Positions 46,033 through 53,753 of a stretch of DNA of 64,000 nt are shown piece after piece. The stretch lies in assembly GCA_003676145.1 (NCBI GenBank), contig NAUB01000020.1, positions 124,001-188,000 of the forward strand, read 5' to 3'. This stretch comes from a gamma proteobacterium symbiont of Stewartia floridana. Its GTDB lineage: Bacteria > Pseudomonadota > Gammaproteobacteria > Chromatiales > Chromatiaceae. The position numbers and the translations under genes were made by a program. Positions within the stretch are counted from its first letter, which is position 1. Each line of letters opens with the position of its first letter. Under the pieces are notes generated by a model that had not been told where the DNA came from, searched no databases, and saw only the letters and a program-made list of their open reading frames with translations.

Positions 46033-47685
46033 ATGAAAGCGGTTTTTTCAATAATTCCTATCCTGGTGATGGTATCCCTCAGCGGATGCGATGGCTCGAA
46101 CAGCAACTCTGACAATCAGAGTGGCGACCAGAACCTGTCGCTGAGCTTTCCGTCCGACTATGGAAAATCCCCCGCCGGCACGTTGCGCCCGGAGGAGACC
46201 GGTCTGGTCTACAACCAGGAGGCGATCGTCCCACCCCAGTGCTACACCAGGCATGAAGCACTCCACAACCCCTGCATGACCTGTCACCAGTCCTATGCTT
46301 TTGGCAGCAGGCCCAACTCTATGGATGATGCCGCACTGCAGGCGGAATACTCATTCTCTGAGATCGGCGTCACCAACCACTGGCAGAATCTGTTCGAAGA
46401 CCGCTCGGAAGCGGTTGCTCAGATCAGTGACCAGGAGGTCATCGACTATATCTACACCGATAACTACACCACCCTGATCGAACAGCTGCAGAGCGAGCCC
46501 TGGGATGGCCCGGTACCGGCCATCGAGAACCTCCACCTGGGTGCCGGCGCTTTCGATTCACAGGGATTCGCCCTGGACGGCAGCCACTGGGTGGCCTTCA
46601 ACTACAAGCCTCTGCCCAGTACATTCTGGCCGACCAACGGCTCCACCGATGATGTGATGATTCGGCTGCCCGCCAAGTTCCGTGAACAGAGCTGTAACGG
46701 CAGCGGTTACTCCAGGGATACCTACGTCGCCAATCTGGCCATCGTCGAAGCAGCGATACAGGACCTGCAGCAGATCTCCCTGCCACCGGTAGATGAAAAC
46801 AGTTTTTGTGCCGACCTCAATGGTGACGGCCAGCTGGGGATTGTCGAAGAGATTCAGCGACCCGACTTCTATGTGGGCAACGCCTCGGCAGTCAGCGTGA
46901 CACCGATGCTCTACCCGGAGGAGACCGAGTTTCTGCATACGGTGCGCTATGTGGGCCTGGCTGAAGATATGTCGATCACCATCCCGGCGCGCATGAAAGA
47001 GGTACGCTATATGCGCAAACATACCTTCTACCCGGCACCGGCCCTGCTCTCTCAGTACGGCAATGAGAAACAGGAGAAGCTCGACGGCAATCTGCCCAAC
47101 TTCGTCTCCCGCGGCGACAGCGGTCTGGACAACGGTTTCGGCTGGCAGGTGTTGGGCTTCATCGAAGCGGCAGACGGCCACCTGCGCAAACAGAGTGAGG
47201 AGGAGACCCTGTTCTGCATGGGCTGCCACACCAGCATCGGCAGCACCATCGATCAGACCTTCGCCTTCCCCCGCAAAGTGACCGGTGCAGCAGGCTGGGG
47301 ATATATCGATCTGCAGGGTATGCCGGATGCACCGAATGTTGGCGGTACCGAAGGAGAGATCCTCAATTACCTGAAGATCGCCGGTGGTGGCAATGAGTTC
47401 CGGGAGAATCCGGAGATCATGGAAAAGTGGTTCAACGAGGACGGCAGTGTGAATGAGGAGAAGGTCTCGGCGGCCGACGTCTATGCGCTGATCACTCCCA
47501 GTGCGGAGCGCGCTCTGACCCTCAACAAGGCCTATATGGCGATCGTCAGGGATCAGGATTTCATTCACGGGCGCGATGCCAACGTCACACCGGCGGTGAA
47601 TGTCTATCGGCAGGTGGATCCGGAGACTGCCCCGGTGTTACCGGAGGATCGTCAATACAGTTGGGATATGCGCCTGGCCTGGTAA
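46033..47685 (+). CDS. Dihaem c-type lipoprotein of unknown function
   Basis: 550 residues. The lipobox LSGC (Cys19) ends a signal peptide and is followed by an Asn/Ser/Asp-rich linker. Two CxxCH haem-attachment sites, CMTCH at 81-85 and CMGCH at 395-399, are far apart, so the protein probably carries two c-type haems in separate domains. DLNGDGQLGIVEE near 263 resembles an EF-hand-like calcium loop. I do not recognise the family. AGGAG six to seven bases before the ATG is a strong ribosome site. It directly follows the PhoX-like lipoprotein gene and is probably expressed by partial readthrough of the terminator. Confidence 0.75.
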   Translation: MKAVFSIIPILVMVSLSGCDGSNSNSDNQSGDQNLSLSFPSDYGKSPAGTLRPEETGLVYNQEAIVPPQCYTRHEALHNPCMTCHQSYAFGSRPNSMDDAALQAEYSFSEIGVTNHWQNLFEDRSEAVAQISDQEVIDYIYTDNYTTLIEQLQSEPWDGPVPAIENLHLGAGAFDSQGFALDGSHWVAFNYKPLPSTFWPTNGSTDDVMIRLPAKFREQSCNGSGYSRDTYVANLAIVEAAIQDLQQISLPPVDENSFCADLNGDGQLGIVEEIQRPDFYVGNASAVSVTPMLYPEETEFLHTVRYVGLAEDMSITIPARMKEVRYMRKHTFYPAPALLSQYGNEKQEKLDGNLPNFVSRGDSGLDNGFGWQVLGFIEAADGHLRKQSEEETLFCMGCHTSIGSTIDQTFAFPRKVTGAAGWGYIDLQGMPDAPNVGGTEGEILNYLKIAGGGNEFRENPEIMEKWFNEDGSVNEEKVSAADVYALITPSAERALTLNKAYMAIVRDQDFIHGRDANVTPAVNVYRQVDPETAPVLPEDRQYSWDMRLAW

Positions 47686-47704
47686 CCGCCACTACGCCAA
47701 GCCC

Positions 47705-47732
47705 GCAGGGTGCGGTTTCTGCCGTGCCCTGC
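47705..47732. terminator. Hairpin between convergent genes
   Basis: GCAGGGTGCGG and CCGTGCCCTGC, an eleven-base stem with two mismatches and a six-base loop, lies between the stops of the dihaem lipoprotein and the por flavoprotein genes. No T-run on either strand; it may still mark the 3' ends of both transcripts. Confidence 0.35.
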
Positions 47733-47795
47733 AACGACAGACACAAAAGAGCGTAGGCGTCGGTTAAAAAAAGCCTTCCCTGGCAAGATGACGCA

Positions 47796-49418
47796 TCAGA
47801 TACTTTCCGGCTCCATTTTGATCGCCCCACAGGGGCACTCGGTGGCACACATGCCACAACCTTTGCAGTAGTCGTACTTGAACTCGAAACGGTTGCCTGG
47901 CCCCAGTTTGGTGATCGCATTATCCGGGCAGACCCCGTAGCAGTTGTCACACTCGAAACAGTTTCCACAGGACATGCAACGTCGTGCCTCATAGGCTGCG
48001 TTGATCTCATCCAGATCACCCACCACTTCCGCGAAACCACTCTGACGGCGGACGATATCGAGCATCGGCCGCACCGTGCGAGGCGCATCGGTGTAGTACC
48101 AGGTATTCATCTTGTCGATCTCCACCAGCTCATGTTTCACAGGCTTGCGGTATTGCTCGCCACGCAACCAGGCATCGATACTGCGGGCAGCATGCTTGCC
48201 ATGGCCAATCGCCGTGGTCACGGTGCGCGCCGAGGGCACCATGTCGCCACCGGCGAAGACCCCCTCGCATCCGCTTTTCATCTCAACATCCACCTGCAGC
48301 GCATCGTCTTCGATCCGAGCTCCGACCAGACCCTGCAATAGATCGGTCTCCACCTGCTGGCCCAATGCCTGAACGACCAGATCGGCCTGAAAGTTTTCAA
48401 ACTGACCCGATGCCTGGGGCCACTGCCCCTCTCCGTCCACCATCTGCTCCAGCTTGAGGCTGCCATCCCTGATCTCACGGATTGCCCGCAATGGCAGGAT
48501 CTCCACACCCTCCTCCAGGGCTTCTGCGATCTCCATTTCGTGTGCCGGCATCTTCTCACGGGCTTCATAAACCAGCAGTGTCACTTGAGTGGCGCCCATT
48601 CGAATGGCGCTGCGGGCCACATCGATGGCGGTATTACCGCCACCATAGACAACCACCCGGCCACGCAGGGCCACGTGCTCCTCCTCCTCGATGGCACGTA
48701 ACAACCCCACTGCGTCGAGCTGCTGAATGCTCTCATCCGAAGGGATCTCGACCCGTTTCGGCTGCTGCGCACCGATCGCCAGGAACAGCGCATCGAAACC
48801 GTTAGCTTGTTTGAAACCCTGAATATCGTCGATACGGGTATTGAGAACGATCTCCACCCCCATCTCTTCAATCCGCCGGATCTCCGCCTTCAACTTCTGC
48901 CTGGGCATGCGGTATTTGGGAATACCATAGCGCACCATCCCTCCGGCCTGGGCAGAGGCCTCGTAGACGGTGACCTGATGACCAAGAGAGCGCAGATGGT
49001 AGGCACAGGCGAGTCCCGCCGGGCCGGCACCGACCACCATCACCCGCTTGCCGGTATCCTCACCGGGCGCCACCTGCCAGCCTTCACGCAACGCCTGGTC
49101 ACCCAGAAAACGCTCCACCGAGTTGATGCCCACCGCATCGTCCAGATGGACCCGGTTGCAGGCCTTTTCGCAGGGGTGATAACAGACCCGTCCCATCACA
49201 GCGGGGAACGGGTTGTTTTTCATGATCTCCCGCCAGGCCTGTTCGTAGCGTCCCTCTTCGGCGTGATAGAGCCAGGCCTGGATGTTCTCTCCCGCAGGAC
49301 AGGCGTTGTTGCAGGGTGGCAGACGGTCCAGGTAGACCGGCCGTTCGGTGCGCCAGGAGCCGGTTTTATTGAGCAGACTGCTGCCCACATCAAGGGTAAT
49401 TGCAAAAGGTTTGTTCAT
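47796..49418 (-). CDS. GltD-like NAD(P)H/FAD oxidoreductase fused to a ferredoxin domain, por operon
   Basis: 540 residues. A Fer4_20-type N-terminus (CNNACPAGENIQAWLY, RVCYHPCEKACNR) leads into an FAD domain (VMVVGAGPAGLACAYHLRSLG) and an NAD(P)H domain (VVVYGGGNTAIDVARSA), as in the glutamate synthase beta subunit. The C-terminus carries two [4Fe-4S] motifs (CMSCGNC with CDNCYGVCP, and CKGCGMCATECP) that resemble the delta subunit of oxoacid:ferredoxin oxidoreductases. It starts two bases after porB stops. It probably lets Por exchange electrons with NAD(P)H through its own clusters, in either direction; this is inference from domain content and operon position. Confidence 0.85.
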   Translation of the reverse strand: MNKPFAITLDVGSSLLNKTGSWRTERPVYLDRLPPCNNACPAGENIQAWLYHAEEGRYEQAWREIMKNNPFPAVMGRVCYHPCEKACNRVHLDDAVGINSVERFLGDQALREGWQVAPGEDTGKRVMVVGAGPAGLACAYHLRSLGHQVTVYEASAQAGGMVRYGIPKYRMPRQKLKAEIRRIEEMGVEIVLNTRIDDIQGFKQANGFDALFLAIGAQQPKRVEIPSDESIQQLDAVGLLRAIEEEEHVALRGRVVVYGGGNTAIDVARSAIRMGATQVTLLVYEAREKMPAHEMEIAEALEEGVEILPLRAIREIRDGSLKLEQMVDGEGQWPQASGQFENFQADLVVQALGQQVETDLLQGLVGARIEDDALQVDVEMKSGCEGVFAGGDMVPSARTVTTAIGHGKHAARSIDAWLRGEQYRKPVKHELVEIDKMNTWYYTDAPRTVRPMLDIVRRQSGFAEVVGDLDEINAAYEARRCMSCGNCFECDNCYGVCPDNAITKLGPGNRFEFKYDYCKGCGMCATECPCGAIKMEPESI

Positions 49419-49420
49419 GC

Positions 49421-50413
49421 TCAGTCTCCCTGCTCGTCGATCAGGCCGAAACGACGGATGTTGTTGTCTGCCACCGCCTGCAATCGGGCCAGTTGAGTCT
49501 CACTCTTCAGAGTGTGGGCGAAGCGTCGCTGCAGCTTGAGATAGTCTGCAACGGGAAGCTTGCGGCGTATCTTTGTGGCGGATGTCAGCTCGCCATACTC
49601 GGCTTCAAACAGGGGGTAGAGTCCGCTCTCCACCGCCAGCCGGGCAACTTTCACCGTATCAGCCGGCTTCGATCCCCAACCCAGGGGACAGGGCACGAAG
49701 ACCTGAATGTAGCGCGCCCCTCGGATCGACATCGCCTTTTCCACCTTCGCCTCGAGATCATGCAGCCGGTCGACACTGGCGGTGGCCACATAGGGAATGC
49801 CATGAGCCATGGCGATCAATGGGACGTTCTTACCCTTGTCGAACTCTGCGCCAGGCTCAGCCCCCAACGGCATGGTGGTGGCGGTCCGTGCCGATCCGGG
49901 CGTGGCGGAGGAGCGTTGCACCCCGGTATTCATATAGGCCTGGTTGTCATAACAGATGTAGAGCACGTCATCGTTGCGTTCGAACATCCCGGAGAGGGCG
50001 CCGAAACCGATATCGGTGGTACCCCCATCTCCACCCTGGGCGATCACCCGCACATCCTGTCGACCCTTGACCCGCAGTGCCGCCGCAATACCGGTAGCGA
50101 CCGATGGGGCATTGCCGAACAGGGAGTGCATCCAGGGAATACGCCAGGCCGACTCCGGATAGGGGGTGGTGAAGACCTCCAGACAACCGGTGGCATTGGC
50201 TGCGATCAGCTGATTGTCGGTCGCACGCATCGCGGCGTCGATGGCATATCTTGCCCCGAGGGCCTCACCACACCCCTGACAGGCACGATGCCCCGAGTCG
50301 AGGGAGTTGGAGCGGTCCATGGTGGCCTGCACGGTTCGCTGGGCCTTGTCGAGCAGTCGGTTACCCACTGTGAGGGTACCGGTCTGATAGAATTTCACTT
50401 GTTGATGTGGCAT
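49421..50413 (-). CDS. porB: Pyruvate:ferredoxin oxidoreductase beta subunit
   Basis: 330 residues. It binds thiamine diphosphate and one [4Fe-4S] cluster. The cluster Cys pair is at 45 and 48 (HRACQGCGEALG), further cysteines lie in NATGCLEV and FVPCPLGW, and the thiamine diphosphate-magnesium stretch GGDGGTTDIGFGALSG and YDNQAYMNTG is intact. The Pro/Cys pattern fits pyruvate rather than 2-oxoglutarate enzymes, but substrate is not proven. Twelve bases separate it from porA. Confidence 0.9.
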   Translation of the reverse strand: MPHQQVKFYQTGTLTVGNRLLDKAQRTVQATMDRSNSLDSGHRACQGCGEALGARYAIDAAMRATDNQLIAANATGCLEVFTTPYPESAWRIPWMHSLFGNAPSVATGIAAALRVKGRQDVRVIAQGGDGGTTDIGFGALSGMFERNDDVLYICYDNQAYMNTGVQRSSATPGSARTATTMPLGAEPGAEFDKGKNVPLIAMAHGIPYVATASVDRLHDLEAKVEKAMSIRGARYIQVFVPCPLGWGSKPADTVKVARLAVESGLYPLFEAEYGELTSATKIRRKLPVADYLKLQRRFAHTLKSETQLARLQAVADNNIRRFGLIDEQGD

Positions 50414-50424
50414 CTCGCTTCTCC

Positions 50425-51681
50425 TCAGGCGGTCTTGGCGGCGTCGACGACCCCGACCTCACGCAGGATATTTTCCGCCGCTGCACCGGAACGTGTATGG
50501 GCCTGCTCCCGCGCCAGCTCCCGCTCGACGATGTCGCACTTGATGTCGAGGAAGGTGGTCTCATCGAGATCGTCCCTCATCGCTTTCGCAAACAACTCGG
50601 CCAGAGACTTTCTGGTAATCGGACGTCCACCGAGCCCACCAATCACGGTATAGACCGGCAGGTTAAGCCCTCGAATCGACATCCTTACATTGGCGGCGAC
50701 GATGCCCCCCATACCCACAGCCAGACACTTTTCGAACACCACCACCCTCTGACAATCCTGCAGCGCCTCCCGCAGCACCTCCTTGGGGAAGGGGCGATAG
50801 CAGCGCAGTGAGATGGCGCCAATCTTCTGTCCCTGGTCACGCAAGCTATCGATCACCTCTGAGATGGTGCCGATCACCGACCCTAGGGTGACAATGATGG
50901 TCTCCGCATCATCGGTCCGATAGTTGGAGATCAGCCCACCGGAATCCCGACCGAAGATCGATTTGAACTCTTCGGCAATCTCGGGAATCAACTCCAGCGC
51001 CTGCATCTGTTTGTGGTGAGCCAGATAGCGGACTTCGGTGAAGGCCTCGGGTCCGACCATCGCGCCCATGGAGATGGGATCCGCCGGATCGAGCACTTGT
51101 CGCGGCACGAATGGAGGCAGAAACCGGTCGACCTGCTCCTGCTGCGGAATATCCATCCGCTCATAGGCGTGGGTGAGTATGAAACCATCGACACAGACCA
51201 TCACCGGTATGCTCAATGTCTCGGCGATACGAAAGGCCTGGATATGCAGATCCAGGGCCTCCTGATTGGTCTCGGCAAACAGTTGAATCCAGCCCGCATC
51301 CCGCATCGACATGGAGTCGGACTGATCATTCCAGATATTGATCGGCGCGCCGATGGCCCGATTGCCGACCGTCATCACGATCGGCAGCCCCAGCCCGGAA
51401 GCGTTGTAGACCGCTTCAGCCATGTAGAGCAGCCCCTGACTGGCGGTGGCGGTATAAGAACGGGCACCGGTGGCCGAGGAACCGATTGCCACCGACAGGG
51501 CGGCGAACTCGGACTCCACGTTGATGAACTCGCAATCGGTCAGACTGCCGCGCTTCACCATCGCACCCAGGTCCTCCACGATGTGGGTCTGAGGGGTGAT
51601 CGGATAGGCGCAGATCACCTCCGGGCGACAGAGGGCTACGGCCTGAGCTATGCCTTGGGAGCCTTCGATCTGTTTAAGCAT
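50425..51681 (-). CDS. porA: Pyruvate:ferredoxin oxidoreductase alpha subunit
   Basis: 418 residues from the ATG at 51681, with AGGAGG about six bases upstream; the frame is open 19 codons further but inside the upstream gene. Domain I/II of the oxoacid:ferredoxin oxidoreductases: ICAYPITPQTHIVE, the active-site region NVESEFAALSVAIGSSATG with TATASQGLLYMAEA, and VFEKCLAVGMGGIV. It forms the complex with gamma, beta and the flavoprotein. Its start overlaps the gamma-subunit stop by eight bases. Confidence 0.92.
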   Translation of the reverse strand: MLKQIEGSQGIAQAVALCRPEVICAYPITPQTHIVEDLGAMVKRGSLTDCEFINVESEFAALSVAIGSSATGARSYTATASQGLLYMAEAVYNASGLGLPIVMTVGNRAIGAPINIWNDQSDSMSMRDAGWIQLFAETNQEALDLHIQAFRIAETLSIPVMVCVDGFILTHAYERMDIPQQEQVDRFLPPFVPRQVLDPADPISMGAMVGPEAFTEVRYLAHHKQMQALELIPEIAEEFKSIFGRDSGGLISNYRTDDAETIIVTLGSVIGTISEVIDSLRDQGQKIGAISLRCYRPFPKEVLREALQDCQRVVVFEKCLAVGMGGIVAANVRMSIRGLNLPVYTVIGGLGGRPITRKSLAELFAKAMRDDLDETTFLDIKCDIVERELAREQAHTRSGAAAENILREVGVVDAAKTA

Positions 51682-52258
51682 TGGCCACCTCCTGCAAAAC
51701 CGGTGTGCGGACCATTTCGTAGGCGACTCTGGCCGCATTGATGTTGGCCTGCCCCACCTTGCCCGGGAATTTTGTCTCGATCGCCTCCACCACCGAGTCG
51801 ATCTTGATCACCCCGGTTACCGCCGCCAAGGCGCCAAGCAGTACCGCATTGGGTACCGGTCGCTTCACATGGGTCAATGCGATATCGGTGGCAGGCACGC
51901 TGCACACATGCCCGGCCGGAAGATGGGCCACGGCGTTCTGTATGCCCAACGCCTCAATCGACTTACCCGTGTTGATCAACAGGTATCCGCTATCGGTGAG
52001 GCCATTGAACAGATCGATGGCATTGAACAGTGTGGGATCCTGGACAATCAAGGTGTCCGGTTCGAGCACCGGCTCTCTCAGGCGAATAGGCTTATCGTCG
52101 ATGCGACAGAACGCCACCACTGGCGCCCCCATTCGCTCGGAACCGAAACTTGGCACCGCCTGAGCATGTTTGCCTTCCAGGAAGGCGGCAACGGACAACA
52201 TTTCGGCGGCCGAGACTACACCCTGACCACCGCGTCCGTGGATGCGGATCTGAAACAT
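51674..52258 (-). CDS. porG: Pyruvate:ferredoxin oxidoreductase gamma subunit
   Basis: 194 residues from the ATG at 52258 (AAGGAG nine bases upstream). The domain starts IRIHGRGGQGVVSAAEML, the family signature of the gamma subunit, and carries FGSERMGAPVVAFCRID and TDIALTHVKRPVPNAVLLGAL. First gene of the operon, divergent from the CysB-like regulator. In this operon the order is gamma-alpha-beta-flavoprotein. Confidence 0.92.
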   Translation of the reverse strand: MFQIRIHGRGGQGVVSAAEMLSVAAFLEGKHAQAVPSFGSERMGAPVVAFCRIDDKPIRLREPVLEPDTLIVQDPTLFNAIDLFNGLTDSGYLLINTGKSIEALGIQNAVAHLPAGHVCSVPATDIALTHVKRPVPNAVLLGALAAVTGVIKIDSVVEAIETKFPGKVGQANINAARVAYEMVRTPVLQEVANA

Positions 52259-52506
52259 GGATTTATTCTCCTTTGTAGTGAATCCCTCGGCCTTGTGAGC
52301 CAATGGAAAATCGTCACGGGCGGGTAACGCCCATTCGAACAAAAGGTATTGCTGATTTGTTCTTATTGCCGGAATCGCCGGCAGCAGAATTTTTATTGCA
52401 CCCCTTGGGCCTTCTTTATGCTGGGCTCTGCGGGGAGTGAAGAGAGCTTGTCGCGGCTTTCACGTGTGCGAAGTATGTGCAGGCAAGAACATCATGTAAA
52501 ATAATA

Positions 52507-52529
52507 AATAATTACGTTATATAATTATT
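52507..52529. promoter_or_regulatory. Candidate operator before the CysB-like gene
   Basis: An eight-base inverted repeat, AATAATTA / TAATTATT, with a seven-base spacer (CGTTATA), six bases before the ATG of the LysR-family gene. The region between it and the por operon is where an autoregulating LysR protein would be expected to bind. Because the sequence is AT-rich the repeat could be chance. Confidence 0.4.
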
Positions 52530-52535
52530 CGTTAT

Positions 52536-53444
52536 ATGGAACTCAGACAACTCAACTCCCTGGTGGCCCTGGCTGAAAACGGTTTCAGCGTTACCCGGGC
52601 GGCCCGGCACCTCAACCTGGTACAACCGGCAGTCTCACAACACCTGCGACTTCTGGAGGAGGAGTTGGGCACCAGACTGTTCATGCGCAACGGCAAACGT
52701 CTCAGCGGCTTGACGGAAGCTGGAGAGCGGGTATTGCGCTATGCGCGCAACATGCTCTCGGACGCCGCCAATATCCAGGCCGTGGGAATGGACCATGTCT
52801 CCGAAGAGACCGGTGTTCTGAGAATCGGCACCACACATACCCAGGCCCGCTATGTCCTGCCGCCGATCGTTCGCCATTTCAGTGAAGCCTACCCGGCGAT
52901 CGAACTGCAGATGCTGGAGAGCACCCCGCAACGTCTGGTTGAGCTGAGCCAGCAGAACAAGGTCGATTTTGCCATCTGCACCGAGGCTCTTGGCGAACAC
53001 GATGCGCTGATTTCGATACCCTGCAACCGCTGGAACCGATGTCTGATCGCCCCCAAGGGTCACCCGCTGCCGGCATCTGAAAGCGTCACCCTGAAGGGAT
53101 TATGCCAATACCCGATCATCACCTACCTCGACGGCTTTACCGGACGTAATCATCTGAATCAGACCTTCGGCAAAGCGGGGCTTACTCCCCATGTGGTATT
53201 GAGCGCCACCGATACCGATGTGATCAAGACCTACGTGCGGGAGGGCATGGGTATCGGCATCATTGCCGACCTGGCTTATGAACAGGACAAAGACAGTGAC
53301 CTGGCGATGAAACCCCTGAACCACCTTTTCCCCTGGGAAGTTACCAAGATCGGCTATCGCCGGGATAAATATCTACGCACTTTCCAGCAGAGATTCATCC
53401 AGATATTCCAGACATTCGCAGCGAAGATGGAAACCACAGACTGA
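52536..53444 (+). CDS. CysB-like LysR-family transcriptional regulator
   Basis: 302 residues. An N-terminal winged helix-turn-helix (MELRQLNSLVALAENGFSVT, AVSQHLRLLEEELGTRLF) and the substrate-binding part with RIGTTHTQARYVLPPIV, the CysB/Cbl signature in which the Thr-His-Thr loop binds sulfate or acetylserine-type effectors. It is transcribed divergently from the por operon with about 280 bases between the starts, so it probably controls that operon or sulfur metabolism. No ribosome site is obvious in the AT-rich leader. Confidence 0.88.
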   Translation: MELRQLNSLVALAENGFSVTRAARHLNLVQPAVSQHLRLLEEELGTRLFMRNGKRLSGLTEAGERVLRYARNMLSDAANIQAVGMDHVSEETGVLRIGTTHTQARYVLPPIVRHFSEAYPAIELQMLESTPQRLVELSQQNKVDFAICTEALGEHDALISIPCNRWNRCLIAPKGHPLPASESVTLKGLCQYPIITYLDGFTGRNHLNQTFGKAGLTPHVVLSATDTDVIKTYVREGMGIGIIADLAYEQDKDSDLAMKPLNHLFPWEVTKIGYRRDKYLRTFQQRFIQIFQTFAAKMETTD

Positions 53445-53753
53445 CAGGATTTGATTCATATCAAATCTGAGCTGAATGCAACTGCTAGAATCAAACAGAA
53501 AGAACACTAGAAATTCAGTTGGTATTTACGCCGAACCATTTTAGTTCATACCTTTGCAGAGTATGGCTTTTACCATAAAAAACTCTTATCGATTGAGACT
53601 CAAGAAGTTGTCTATATAAGCCGATAAACTGTTTACTGCTCAGGAGGTTTAGCAACTTTTTTAACCATAGGAACAACTGACACAGGCTGGTATCGAGCCA
53701 TCAGATCATAGCCACACCGGATATTGTGGCGGCGTGCAGGAGTAACCATCTCT
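53445..53753. other. Intergenic region before the sensor kinase gene
   Basis: 309 bases. No gene or clear hairpin. GGAG at 53739-53742 is the likely ribosome site of the next gene, although 11 bases from its ATG. An in-frame TTG at 53724 is possible as an alternative start but lacks a ribosome site. Confidence 0.4.

Noticed and set aside
49400-50653. Open frame of 417 codons on the plus strand across porB and porA
   Set aside because: It runs antisense to two conserved subunits and has no domain; GC-rich codon use on the opposite strand explains it.
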